Positions 40,014-48,215 of a stretch of 64,000 nt of DNA are shown here, one piece after another. The stretch's first letter is position 1. The number at the start of each line of letters is the position of its first letter. Below the pieces are notes generated by a model. It searched no databases. It was not told the DNA's origin and worked only from the letters and a program-made list of their open reading frames with translations. The stretch is from contig NZ_PTPX01000020.1 in assembly GCF_003260095.1 (NCBI RefSeq), positions 1 through 64,000 on the forward strand, in the 5' to 3' direction. A program made the translations under genes and the position numbers. The stretch comes from Glaesserella australis. GTDB taxonomy: Bacteria; Pseudomonadota; Gammaproteobacteria; Enterobacterales; Pasteurellaceae.

Positions 40014-40289
40014 AATTTTTCCACGTCGAGTAAAAATAAAACTCTCTTGTTTTACACTATTATCAGGGCTATGGCTGGATTTTTGTGGTTGTTTTACCCC
40101 TTCAAACTCCAAATAACTCTCAATCCAAGCCGATAACTCAATCAGCGACATTTGCCACACACGATCTGCAGAGATTGCAAATTTTGCGAACAAAATCACC
40201 GCTTGTCGGTACTGTTTAAAGGCATCCGCTACGCCAAACCGTCCTGACTGTTGCTTAGATTGTCTTGGCTCACCCCACTTTCGATACGC
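40005..40289 (-). CDS. -1 frameshift extension of the tail assembly chaperone
   Basis: Entered from the upstream frame at A-AAA-AAG (40289-40295), this adds about 94 residues: KKAYRKWGEPRQSKQQ, then FGVADAFKQYRQAVILFAKF, WQMSLIELSAWIESYLEF and a basic end RRGKIGA. A separate start (GTG 40199) is possible but unlikely. Such fusion chaperones coat the tape measure protein in many tailed phages, Mu included. Confidence 0.72.
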   Translation of the reverse strand, partial: AYRKWGEPRQSKQQSGRFGVADAFKQYRQAVILFAKFAISADRVWQMSLIELSAWIESYLEFEGVKQPQKSSHSPDNSVKQESFIFTRRGKIGA

Positions 40290-40588
40290 TTTTTTTTAAG
40301 CATTAACGTCGCTTCAATTAACTGCCAATAGTCATCCGTGGTTAAATGCTCAAATAAAAATTGTGCATCAACGTTTTCCTCGGGAATACCGTCAATAGTG
40401 ATTTGCTGAGAAAGATAAGCCATATCCACTAAAGTTTTCTCTTTGTGACTGGCGTTATCTTCATCAATCCCTAATACATCAATCATCTCAAGGGCAGAGC
40501 ATTGTCCACCCATAGTAAGTAAACGTACGTGTACTTGCTTATAAAGCTGATGATTAAATTCAATGCCCAAACCCAGTTCAATTCTCAT
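40229..40588 (-). CDS. Tail assembly chaperone (Mu gp41-like)
   Basis: 119 residues (GLGIEFNHQLYKQVHVRLLT, LFEHLTTDDYWQLIEATL). It lies between the tail tube and tape measure genes, the fixed place of this chaperone. It is abundant as the short form. A slippery A8G tract 61 bp before its stop allows the longer fusion. Confidence 0.8.
   Translation of the reverse strand: MRIELGLGIEFNHQLYKQVHVRLLTMGGQCSALEMIDVLGIDEDNASHKEKTLVDMAYLSQQITIDGIPEENVDAQFLFEHLTTDDYWQLIEATLMLKKKRIESGVSQDNLSNSQDGLA
40289..40295 (-). promoter_or_regulatory. Slippery heptamer A-AAA-AAG for -1 frameshifting
   Basis: In the chaperone frame the codons are CTT-AAA-AAA-AAG-CGT. A slip of one base gives AAA-AAA-GCG and opens the downstream frame, which is closed just upstream by TAA. 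A AAA AAG is a highly efficient slip sequence in enteric bacteria. Confidence 0.75.
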
Positions 40589-40962
40589 TATTCATACACC
40601 TTACGTAATGCACCAAGCTGAATGTCACGTACAGACTCATTATCGACCGTATATGAGCTACCTACTTCCGTAGAGAAACAACCTAGGTAAGAAGTGCGTT
40701 TATCTGACTTATTGAGAGGATAGAGCGTTAATTTCGCATTTTTAATGTTATCCCAATCAACGAAAGTGCCATCTTCAGGTTCAACCGCAGTCACGCTAAT
40801 CGTATATTCTGCAATGCCTTGCATATAACCTTTAGCTCGCCCCTGACTATTCATTGTTTTAACAACTTTTCGCCCTGTTACCGTTTTGGTATCAATTTTA
40901 GTAATATCAATTTCAACACCATCTACTTCCAATACACAGGAGCCTTCATAAACTTGAGCCAT
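40588..40962 (-). CDS. Tail tube protein (Mu gp40/M-like)
   Basis: 124 residues (VYEGSCVLEVDGVEIDITK, GIAEYTISVTAVEPEDG, SVRDIQLGALRKVYE). Small beta-rich tube protein directly after the sheath gene. Confidence 0.9.
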   Translation of the reverse strand: MAQVYEGSCVLEVDGVEIDITKIDTKTVTGRKVVKTMNSQGRAKGYMQGIAEYTISVTAVEPEDGTFVDWDNIKNAKLTLYPLNKSDKRTSYLGCFSTEVGSSYTVDNESVRDIQLGALRKVYE

Positions 40963-40972
40963 TATTTACCCC

Positions 40973-42388
40973 CTATAAAATTAATGTGATTTTATTGCGA
41001 ATGACATGTAAACCATTCACAACATCCGCAGGAATATCTAAATCTAAATAAGTCGGATCTAACGCATTTTTGACAACCACTAAACGATCTTTCCAACCAT
41101 CTACATTTTCGATAATCTCTTGCCCTTCGAGCTGATAAAGCACATCAAGCACTTCAGAACGAACCTTCGCAGGCATCCGTGGCGAGTTTTTCGCACGTGG
41201 AAAACGCAAGCGTTGACGTGTTTGAATTGCTTTGCGCACATAATCTAAGGTTCTTGGTGTTGTCAAATCCAAATAGCTAGGATCATCTGTGTTTGTGACT
41301 GACTTGGTATACGTCGTAATTGCGCGTGTAATCTGGACACGATTTACAACCACTTCAAGCGGGCTCAAACCATTGAATAACGCTTGGTTAACTTCCGAGA
41401 ATAACGGTTTTTCAGAATCATCGACCAACGTTAATCCTTTCACTTCCAACGTATTCAACGGACGAGCAGGATCTTCTTCAGCAGCAATCACCGCGCCATA
41501 GCCCGCTGCAATAATGGCATTTGGCTCAACCGCCCCCTTATACCAACCGACTGTGATACGTTCAGAATTAAGATTAGATGTAAAAGTAGTACCCGTTGAG
41601 AACGTACCACGCCACCCCATGACACCAATACCTGGTTTATCTTCAATAGGGCTTGCCATAGTTTCCAAATGCTCACGTAACGCTGTTGCATTTTCATCGT
41701 CCGAAAAAGCAGAAATAATCACGTTATAATGCGTACCTGCAACACTTGCCAGAGCATCGGCAATTTGTGCATTTCGTTGCCCACCCGAAATAGCAGTAAC
41801 CTGAGCATTTAACCCCTGAGCGTTATTTTTAACAGACAAGGCAATTTCATTACCAATTTCGCCTTTACCTTTCGCCGTCAGTTTTAATTTGCCACTTTCT
41901 TCTGTACTGGCAATTACAGGGCTATAACGAGATCTATTAATAACAGCGGCAAGACGATTATTCACCACACTTGCTTCTTCGCCTTTAGCAACAGACGTGT
42001 CATAAACTTGTCCTGCAATAACAACGCTAATCACACCATTACTACTTGCTGTGCCTGATAAGGTGACATTCCCAACAGCAGCAACGCCAGATAAATGGTC
42101 TTTCAAACCAATCACAGTTAAACGAATGGTAGGGTTATTTTTAATCGCTTGTCTTACCATGAGATGAGCTAACGAACCTTCACCAAAATATTTCTCGGCT
42201 TCCACATCGCTGAATAATTTAATCGGTTTGGTAAAAGCTTGGTTATATTCTGCGGTCATTGGAGCAATAATTAAGACTTCCTGCTCATTCGTTGGCAAGG
42301 TAGTTACTGCATCTTTATTGTTATACTCGGTATAAACCCCAGGTTTACGTAAACTATTAGGAATTTGCTCAAAATCAACCTTAGTCAT
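40973..42388 (-). CDS. Tail sheath protein (Mu gp39/L-like)
   Basis: 471 residues. It has the sheath N-terminus (RKPGVYTEYNNKDAVTTLP), the central PIEDKPGIGVMGWRG region and a C-terminal domain (ITRAITTYTKSVTNTDDPSYLD, TPRTLDYVRKAI). Confirms a contractile, myovirus-type tail. Confidence 0.94.
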   Translation of the reverse strand: MTKVDFEQIPNSLRKPGVYTEYNNKDAVTTLPTNEQEVLIIAPMTAEYNQAFTKPIKLFSDVEAEKYFGEGSLAHLMVRQAIKNNPTIRLTVIGLKDHLSGVAAVGNVTLSGTASSNGVISVVIAGQVYDTSVAKGEEASVVNNRLAAVINRSRYSPVIASTEESGKLKLTAKGKGEIGNEIALSVKNNAQGLNAQVTAISGGQRNAQIADALASVAGTHYNVIISAFSDDENATALREHLETMASPIEDKPGIGVMGWRGTFSTGTTFTSNLNSERITVGWYKGAVEPNAIIAAGYGAVIAAEEDPARPLNTLEVKGLTLVDDSEKPLFSEVNQALFNGLSPLEVVVNRVQITRAITTYTKSVTNTDDPSYLDLTTPRTLDYVRKAIQTRQRLRFPRAKNSPRMPAKVRSEVLDVLYQLEGQEIIENVDGWKDRLVVVKNALDPTYLDLDIPADVVNGLHVIRNKITLIL

Positions 42389-42569
42389 GATTCACCACCT
42401 TTTCTTTTTTAGTATTAACTTGCGTAACCACAATCAGGTCACCATCAGCAATACGACGTTGATAATAAATAGAGCTCTCAATCTCTACCGACTCTTGCTC
42501 AATATAACGATGCGGATAACCTTCAACAGGCACTCGCACCCCTTTAGCTGCTTTAACTTTTAACTTCAT
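42381..42569 (-). CDS. Mu gp38-like protein (DUF2635)
   Basis: 62 residues from ATG 42569 (MKLKVKAAKGVRVPVEG). It overlaps the sheath gene by 8 bp and gp37 by 17 bp. Family members are small tail-associated proteins of unknown role. Confidence 0.8.
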   Translation of the reverse strand: MKLKVKAAKGVRVPVEGYPHRYIEQESVEIESSIYYQRRIADGDLIVVTQVNTKKEKVVNHD

Positions 42570-43206
42570 CTTTATCCTCCGCTTCGACTTTAAATGCTGT
42601 TTTGGCATTATTTGTCGGATCAAAAATTACACCTTGTACACCATTAAAATCCCCAAAAGGCTCATCTAATTTGCCACGGTATTGTTTAAAAACCTTCTCA
42701 AGACCATCAACACCGACAGGGAATCGCCCATCTTCTAAAAAGCCGTTTTCGGCATAGCTCATTTCAAACTCAATCGCAAAAGCAGAGATTTTCTCTTTTT
42801 TCACTTCCGCATTATTCCAAATAGTGCGGATTCGCTTGGGTTGGATAGGTGACACCAATCCCCCTAAAGTTTGATTAATCAGCAAATACTTCACCGCACC
42901 AAGCAACAGATTTACACCGACTTCTTGAGATGTTACGCCACCCACACGCCCCGCAACGGCGGAACGCATAGAGCGAGCCATCACCAACACAACAAAGGTC
43001 TCTGTCGCAACATACCGTTTTCCACGAGCGTTAAGAGAACGTGAATCAAAATCAGAGCCAGCGTAAGAAACTAAACAAGCAGGCAAACGGCGTACATCAA
43101 GCTGACTATCGTCAATTTCGCCAGAATAACTCCCGACCGAATACACCATCTTGCCAAGCCCAAGTCGCAACCGCTCAATCAATGCTTGCTCAATTTTAGT
43201 AATCAT
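42553..43206 (-). CDS. Mu gp37-like tail protein (DUF1834)
   Basis: 217 residues (MITKIEQALIERLR, RRLPACLVSYAGSDFDS, LVSPIQPKRIRTIWNN). It occupies the gp37 place upstream of the sheath gene, where Mu-like phages keep tail-completion proteins. Confidence 0.85.
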   Translation of the reverse strand: MITKIEQALIERLRLGLGKMVYSVGSYSGEIDDSQLDVRRLPACLVSYAGSDFDSRSLNARGKRYVATETFVVLVMARSMRSAVAGRVGGVTSQEVGVNLLLGAVKYLLINQTLGGLVSPIQPKRIRTIWNNAEVKKEKISAFAIEFEMSYAENGFLEDGRFPVGVDGLEKVFKQYRGKLDEPFGDFNGVQGVIFDPTNNAKTAFKVEAEDKDEVKS

Positions 43207-43679
43207 CGTTGGTCACGCCCCCAAATACGATTACCGCCATTAAAAAACTGCACACTATTGTCGCCATTAGATAAATCTTCAACAGAAGACTCATCAAGCC
43301 CAAGTGACACAATCCCTTTTGAGATACTCTCAAGCTCTTTTAAGCAAAATTTATAGCGATTTTCGACTTCTTCGGTCATTGTTACCGATGATTTACTGGT
43401 CAGATGATAACGAGCCAAATCACAACAAATGCGTCTCAGATTTTGTGGTACAGACCCCAAAGGCAAGCGATAACGCCCACTCAAATAACCGTCAATTTGA
43501 CTAGATGAATCTTTTAGAGCAACAACCAATAAGGCTTCATCAACAACGCCAAGCCCATCACGATCAGTCAGCTCTATTGATTCCCGTTCACCAATACGGA
43601 CGACAAAATCTTCAACATCAGCATAAAGTGATGTTTTATCGCCAAGCGCAGAAACCACACTTTTAATGTCGGCATACAT
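43203..43679 (-). CDS. Mu gp36-like protein (DUF1320)
   Basis: 158 residues (MYADIKSVVSALGDKTSL, QIDGYLSGRYRLPLGSVP, CCDLARYHL). Head-tail connector-like protein of the Mu group. It overlaps gp37 by 4 bp. Confidence 0.87.
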   Translation of the reverse strand: MYADIKSVVSALGDKTSLYADVEDFVVRIGERESIELTDRDGLGVVDEALLVVALKDSSSQIDGYLSGRYRLPLGSVPQNLRRICCDLARYHLTSKSSVTMTEEVENRYKFCLKELESISKGIVSLGLDESSVEDLSNGDNSVQFFNGGNRIWGRDQR

Positions 43680-43681
43680 CG

Positions 43682-44035
43682 CTAGTTCTCACAAATTGGC
43701 ACAAGCTCAAGATAAGGATCTTGCGAAAGTGCAATAATCTGCTCACCCGTTAAGGCATCAAACGGAATTTCCACCGCTTTATCTTTGGTAAAGCGATAAC
43801 CGCAACGCCCATAGCTTGCTTGTGGGTGAATCGCCTTTAAGGTGATTTCAAAGGCAATTGGCTGAATTACCGCACCATCTGCTTTTGCATCTGCCACTTT
43901 TTCATCTGTTGCATTAGCTGAATCCGCAGAATCTGACTGTAACGAGTTCCCCGCTGTATCTTTGGTTTCATCTGCACCGCCTTTTTCTAACTCAGCGGTT
44001 AGCTTTTCTTTTTTTGCTTTTGCTTTTTTAGCCAT
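43682..44035 (-). CDS. Mu gp35-like protein (HI1506 family)
   Basis: 117 residues from ATG 44035 (MAKKAKAKKEKL). A low-complexity Lys/Ala/Asp N-terminus is followed by a conserved C-terminal domain (HPQASYGRCGYRFTKDKA, FDALTGEQIIALSQDPYLEL). Between capsid and gp36, as in FluMu of Haemophilus. Confidence 0.78.
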   Translation of the reverse strand: MAKKAKAKKEKLTAELEKGGADETKDTAGNSLQSDSADSANATDEKVADAKADGAVIQPIAFEITLKAIHPQASYGRCGYRFTKDKAVEIPFDALTGEQIIALSQDPYLELVPICEN

Positions 44036-44090
44036 ACTTACCTCAGATTTAAGATTTATAAAGGGTGGGAAGCTCCCCACCCCACAATAA

Positions 44091-45014
44091 CTACTCAACA
44101 ATTTGAGCGCTCACGGCTACTTTTAATACGCCTTTTAACGGATTGCTTGTACCATTAATCACATCGGCTTCAAATAGCTGACGAGCTTTGTACTCAAGTG
44201 ACGGCGGAACAAGGATCACACTTGGACGGATATTCAAGAGCTTGTCACCATCGCCTTTTAACATACGCATCTTCGCCAACACATCCATCACCACATCAGC
44301 GGTTAAGTCAGACGATTCCACACGGTGAATCAGTTGCCAGAAACCAAAGCCAGCATTACCACGAGCACGCACACCCCACAAATACACATCTTCCATAAAG
44401 ACTTTGTCGGATTTAGACGGATCAAACTTCGCTTCAATTTCAGGCTTAGTGCGTTCTTGCCAAATCAACGGCTTAATCGCATTAGTATCATCTAAAATAT
44501 AAAATGCAGGTTTGCCTGATGCTGAGCCAGTGGTGACATTACTTTGCTGTTTCGCCACGCCAGTACCGTCCACATTCGGATAAACAGGGTGGTCAGTGTC
44601 AAAAAAGTTCTGCCCGTCATAACAAAGGGTAGATTTACCTTTTTTAAGCAACCCAAACACCAAATCATCAGGTAACTCCGCAGCACTTTGTCCAGCTTGT
44701 TGCACCACTGGCGTAAATAATCCCACTTGATCGTCTTCGATATCTGTGCGTTTAATGCCAACCGTCGATTCAAATAACTTGTTTTCAATGGTCATACCTT
44801 GAGCTTGCATCTTCTGGATTTGACGCTCACCCACCCATTCACGCATTTTCGGGAACGCACCTAACCAAGCATAAGTATTGGTCGCAGTTGATGATGCAAT
44901 ACGCATTGCAAGCATTTCCCACTGCGGTTTAATTAGACTTAAACCTGCTTTAAATTCTGTTTTAAATGCCGTATCTAATGCATTTAACAACTCTGATTTT
45001 TTAAATTTATCCAT
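44091..45014 (-). CDS. Major capsid protein (Mu gp34/T-like)
   Basis: 307 residues. Conserved features include NTYAWLGAFPKMREWVGER, YDGQNFFDTDHPVYP and NIRPSVILVPPSLEYKARQL. Abundant head protein directly after the protease/scaffold gene. Confidence 0.93.
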   Translation of the reverse strand: MDKFKKSELLNALDTAFKTEFKAGLSLIKPQWEMLAMRIASSTATNTYAWLGAFPKMREWVGERQIQKMQAQGMTIENKLFESTVGIKRTDIEDDQVGLFTPVVQQAGQSAAELPDDLVFGLLKKGKSTLCYDGQNFFDTDHPVYPNVDGTGVAKQQSNVTTGSASGKPAFYILDDTNAIKPLIWQERTKPEIEAKFDPSKSDKVFMEDVYLWGVRARGNAGFGFWQLIHRVESSDLTADVVMDVLAKMRMLKGDGDKLLNIRPSVILVPPSLEYKARQLFEADVINGTSNPLKGVLKVAVSAQIVE

Positions 45015-45565
45015 TACGCACCTGCCTTTTTATATTTTTCAATGTACTCTTCAGGAGTTAAACCTAACGCTTTTGCCCCAGCCATTTCCGCATCCGACAA
45101 CGCAACTTGCTTCGTCTGCTCGTTCGGGTCTTTACCCCCAGTCTGCGTCCCCGCAAGAGCAGGGTTAGGCGATACCGTTGCCAAATAATCTGATAACGCC
45201 ACCAGATTTTCTTTACCTAATTTTTCCGCCCACGCTTTCTGTGCAGGCAACAAACGTCCATCAGATAATGCAGATTGAATTAACGCATCACGTTCTTTAT
45301 CGTTCATTTGCTGCTTAATCTGGTTAAGCTCAGTTTGCACCGCTTGCAAATCGCTTAACGCCACAAATTTTGCAGGATCGGGATTGTTTACCTTCGCAGT
45401 CAAAGCCACGACTTGCCCTTGCTCTTTGGCAAGTTCGGCATACACATCGCTTAATGCCACTGAGCTATCGCCTTTCGCTGCCGACAATGCCGTCAGCTTA
45501 GTTGTAATTTCATCGTCCGTTGCTTGAGCCGACAAGCCAAACAACTTAATCAAAAGTTCTTTCAT
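45014..45565 (-). CDS. Internal scaffold (Mu Z-like) from an in-frame start
   Basis: Inside the protease gene, ATG 45565 (MKELLIKLFGLSAQA) follows CGAGGATAAAACC. It would yield a 183-residue Ala/Gln-rich helical protein equal to the protease C-terminus, as Mu makes Z from gene I. Start inferred from the domain break. Confidence 0.55.
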   Translation of the reverse strand: MKELLIKLFGLSAQATDDEITTKLTALSAAKGDSSVALSDVYAELAKEQGQVVALTAKVNNPDPAKFVALSDLQAVQTELNQIKQQMNDKERDALIQSALSDGRLLPAQKAWAEKLGKENLVALSDYLATVSPNPALAGTQTGGKDPNEQTKQVALSDAEMAGAKALGLTPEEYIEKYKKAGA

Positions 45566-46078
45566 TTTGGTTTTATCCTCGTTAGGTTCTAAAAAGTGAG
45601 AAAACTGAGCAGACATTGCGACCGCTTCCGCCAAATTGTGTAATGCAGGGCGGTTGGTTAAAGCAGCATTTAACACCTTAATCACCGTACCCGACGCATC
45701 AGCCAAGAACAGCGGTGAAATATAGCGATAAATCCCATCTTTAATTTCAGCCACCGCCTTAGATGTCCAACGCACATCAGCAAACAAGCCTTCGCCTGAA
45801 ATATATTCCGCTCTCACAATCCAGCCTGCCGCAGGATTGCCTTTACCGTTTTCTGCAATAAAGAGAGTTTGATGCTCATAATCAATCATCAGCTCAATGC
45901 TTAACTGATTGATCTCATCTGCTAATTGATAGCCGTTAGAATCTCCTACATAAAACGCCCCCTCACGTCCATCTTGCGGATGAAACCAACCAAACGGAAA
46001 AAGCTGAATACGCCCATTGACCGCGTTAGCAAGTTCAAAACTGCAAGCTATCGGATTAAGTTTGAATTTACGCTTCAC
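45014..46078 (-). CDS. Prohead protease/scaffold (Mu gp32/I-like)
   Basis: 354 residues from GTG 46078, with GAGGTG upstream; the earlier ATG 46090 lacks a ribosome site. The N-terminal protease domain has IELMIDYEHQTLFIAENG, FADVRWTSKAVAEIKDGIYR and YISPLF, with candidate His and Ser. The C-terminal scaffold has KFVALSDLQAVQTEL and LALGLTPEEYIEKY-type helices. It is first in the capsid operon, 24 nt after the predicted start of the PI-like promoter. Confidence 0.88.
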   Translation of the reverse strand: MKRKFKLNPIACSFELANAVNGRIQLFPFGWFHPQDGREGAFYVGDSNGYQLADEINQLSIELMIDYEHQTLFIAENGKGNPAAGWIVRAEYISGEGLFADVRWTSKAVAEIKDGIYRYISPLFLADASGTVIKVLNAALTNRPALHNLAEAVAMSAQFSHFLEPNEDKTKMKELLIKLFGLSAQATDDEITTKLTALSAAKGDSSVALSDVYAELAKEQGQVVALTAKVNNPDPAKFVALSDLQAVQTELNQIKQQMNDKERDALIQSALSDGRLLPAQKAWAEKLGKENLVALSDYLATVSPNPALAGTQTGGKDPNEQTKQVALSDAEMAGAKALGLTPEEYIEKYKKAGA

Positions 46079-46108
46079 AACGCACCTCATACAAAATAAT
46101 GAGACTAG

Positions 46109-46153
46109 AGAATAAGAGATTGATTAAAAGGAATAGAGTGGCAAGACTTCAAC
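46109..46153 (-). promoter_or_regulatory. Putative Mor/C-dependent late promoter (PI-like)
   Basis: The motif GTTGAAGTCTTGCCACTCT (46135-46153) is followed after 20 nt by -10 TATTCT (46109-46114). Start near 46102, 24 nt before the protease start codon. Same spacing as the other two copies. Confidence 0.75.
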
Positions 46154-46271
46154 GTTTAACGTTTTTTTCAGAAATTATCTTGCAAGAGAATAAAGTAAGA
46201 AAGGAAACCCATTTTAAAACGTTTTAAAACCGTTTTAAATTGTTTTAAAAATTTTTGAACGATAAATCATA

Positions 46272-46305
46272 CCAATAAAAATAAAATCGCCACTACGGGC
46301 GATTT
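46272..46305 (-). terminator. Terminator ending the lysis-packaging operon
   Basis: The stem AAATCGCC/GGCGATTT (arms 46298-46305 and 46284-46291) is followed leftward by TTATTTTTATT. It lies between gp31 and the next late promoter and so separates two late transcription units. Confidence 0.75.
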
Positions 46306-46317
46306 AGAGCGTTTTCA

Positions 46318-46371
46318 CAGCCCCAGCAGGGCTGACCTATGCTTAACCTAGTACGGCTTTGCCGTGCTAGG
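46318..46371. repeat. Double-hairpin repeat, copy A
   Basis: CAGCCCCAGCAGGGCTGACC, then TATGCTTAACC, then CTAGTACGGC...GCCGTGCTAG. Two hairpins are joined by a conserved TATGC-containing linker. Copies B (49876-49924) and C (55236-55288) share the layout. Confidence 0.7.
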
Positions 46372-46378
46372 CAGAAAA

Positions 46379-46795
46379 CTAACGTAAAATCTTCTGCCAA
46401 TAGTCCTGAACATCTTGCAAAATATCTTTCTCGTCCTGCGGTGTAAGCATTAAAAACGGACGAGCAGGAATATCCACCTTACGCCCACGACCAGCCCTTC
46501 CGCCAAATTGATGAATAGCCGCATAGGCTTCATTTGTGCCGACAATCGCAACATCTTTGTCATAATCACTGGTAATACTGCTCATCAAATTTTCAGTATC
46601 AACAAGCGGAGAACCATCACGATATTTAATACCCAACCAACGAGGACGACCACCAACATCAAAGTTAGTTAATACCGCAGACTCCATTGTGCCAGCGATA
46701 TTTCGCATTAAACTCGCATTATTTTCCGTTTTGGAAGCTAATAGTTTTAAAGTTTTGATAATCTCGTCAATACCGTTGATTTGGATCTCAATCAT
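46379..46795 (-). CDS. Virion morphogenesis protein (Mu gp31/G-like)
   Basis: 138 residues (MIEIQINGIDEIIKTLKLL, NFDVGGRPRWLGIKYRDGS, AAIHQFGGRAGRGRKV, IPARPFLMLTPQD). Tail or head completion protein of the Mu G family. It is the last gene of the lysis-packaging operon and is separated from F by a structured RNA segment. Confidence 0.88.
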   Translation of the reverse strand: MIEIQINGIDEIIKTLKLLASKTENNASLMRNIAGTMESAVLTNFDVGGRPRWLGIKYRDGSPLVDTENLMSSITSDYDKDVAIVGTNEAYAAIHQFGGRAGRGRKVDIPARPFLMLTPQDEKDILQDVQDYWQKILR

Positions 46796-46850
46796 TTTTT
46801 AATCTCAATTCTGTTGCTTTATAAAGCAAAGGGGTATATATTCGCCTAAG

Positions 46851-46946
46851 TACGCTATGTGTCGCAGGAAATCTTGGAAACTGCTAAACGAAGGCTATTG
46901 GAGCTGGGAAACATTCGTGGGGACACCGAGTCCCACCCATAGCGTA
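46851..46946 (-). ncRNA. Candidate structured RNA between F and G
   Basis: A 9-bp outer stem TACGCTATG/CATAGCGTA closes a 96-nt segment with three inner stems: GTGGGAC/GTCCCCAC, ACGAA/TTCGT and GCAG/CTGC. It starts at the base after the F stop codon and is followed downstream by a 16-bp palindrome (46814-46829) and then gene G. No frame is open through it. Transcription would be leftward in the late operon, but the fold works on either strand. I do not recognise the family. Confidence 0.6.
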
Positions 46947-48215
46947 TTAATCCATTCTAAAGGATTGCATATATATCTCTTTAAATTCTTCTAAAACCTT
47001 AATCACCGCCATATAACGCCGACCATTAATTGTCTTATACAATTCAAAATGTTTGCCTTTTTTACTCTTAATCTCTTCAGGTGAATGTAAAATTTCAGGT
47101 AATAAATTATATTCTTCTACACCAAATTGACCTTCACGATGAGCAATTTGTTTTATCAATGAATCGTCAGATAGCCAAACAGTTTTTAATTCTGTACCTA
47201 ATACTGCTCTTGTTTCAGCGGTTAATACTCCAGCTGCAAATTTAAAATTCTGCTCTAGACCGTCTCTTAAGCGTTGCAAATAAGCTTCTCGTTCCGTTCT
47301 ATTAAGAGCTTTATACTCAGACAATACAGGTTTAATTTGCTTTTCTAATCGATTAAAAGCCTGCCTAAACTCTCCCCCCACCATCTCCGCTTTCGCAAAC
47401 TGATGTGCCAACTTTTCAGGGTACAAATCCAAATTTGGCTTATAACTCAAACGCCCCACATTATAGTCAAAACCTTTATCAGCGACTCGCACAGTACCAT
47501 CAGGTAGTTTAAAACCAATGGTTTCTTCTTGATTACCTAATTTATCTTTCGGGCGTTTAGCTTTTACTAACAACGCTTCACTAGAGCCTACCTGTTCAAT
47601 GCCTTTCCGTTTTAAATCACGCTCACTTAACGCAATCACCGTACAACGACAATTAAAACCATTTGGCGGATAAAATGTCGCCCAAAACGGATCGTCATAA
47701 CGATAAATTTTCCCATTTAACGCTTGATGTGCAGGGCGAGTACGTTTATCACCCACAGCGGAATACTGCCAATATGGTCGATTATCCACATTATCCATAT
47801 ACCGCTGATAGCGAGCTGCAGAATATGCCTGTTGCATATTCGTGCGATAAATCGTATTTAAACGACGGGGTGTACCAAAATGTTCACCCGTTTTCGGATC
47901 AGCCAATAATTTACCATCAACACCACGACTAATCGCTTTATCGTGACCATAAACCCAGCCTTTCCGCTCTAAGTCGTCCACAAGCGTTTTTTTCCACGCG
48001 TTAAATGATTTACCTTCACGCCGAGCCTTTTCCATTGAACCATAAATATCACGAGTAATATCCAACTCCGTCAATTTGCTGATTGTCACCGCACGAGCCA
48101 ACGCACTGTCATACAACTCTTTTTTAAACACCTTTGAAGCCAATAACTTCTTTTGGTGTAAATACTCAATCGCCGCTTTTGGTTCAAGCCCTAGCAGAAA
48201 ACTAGCCTTCGGCAT
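46947..48215 (-). CDS. Head morphogenesis protein F (Mu gp30-like) with PBECR-type C-terminus
   Basis: 422 residues. The F domain (about 1-210) has TIYRTNMQQAYSAARYQRYM, GDKRTRPAHQALNGKIY and FYPPNGFNCRCTVIAL. The C-terminal region (about 340-422) has QFGVEEYNLLPEILHSPEEI, then FELYKTINGRRYMAVIKV and EIYMQSFR. This resembles the phage Barnase-EndoU-ColicinE5/D-RelE-like nuclease domains seen on some Mu F proteins. It overlaps the portal gene by 14 bp. The nuclease reading is by pattern, not by search. Confidence 0.85.
   Translation of the reverse strand: MPKASFLLGLEPKAAIEYLHQKKLLASKVFKKELYDSALARAVTISKLTELDITRDIYGSMEKARREGKSFNAWKKTLVDDLERKGWVYGHDKAISRGVDGKLLADPKTGEHFGTPRRLNTIYRTNMQQAYSAARYQRYMDNVDNRPYWQYSAVGDKRTRPAHQALNGKIYRYDDPFWATFYPPNGFNCRCTVIALSERDLKRKGIEQVGSSEALLVKAKRPKDKLGNQEETIGFKLPDGTVRVADKGFDYNVGRLSYKPNLDLYPEKLAHQFAKAEMVGGEFRQAFNRLEKQIKPVLSEYKALNRTEREAYLQRLRDGLEQNFKFAAGVLTAETRAVLGTELKTVWLSDDSLIKQIAHREGQFGVEEYNLLPEILHSPEEIKSKKGKHFELYKTINGRRYMAVIKVLEEFKEIYMQSFRMD

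Noticed and set aside
46851-46946. tRNA gene in the F-G spacer
   Set aside because: The fold has three inner stems, but there is no 7-bp acceptor stem with CCA-type end, no T-loop GTTCRANNC and no recognisable anticodon arm.
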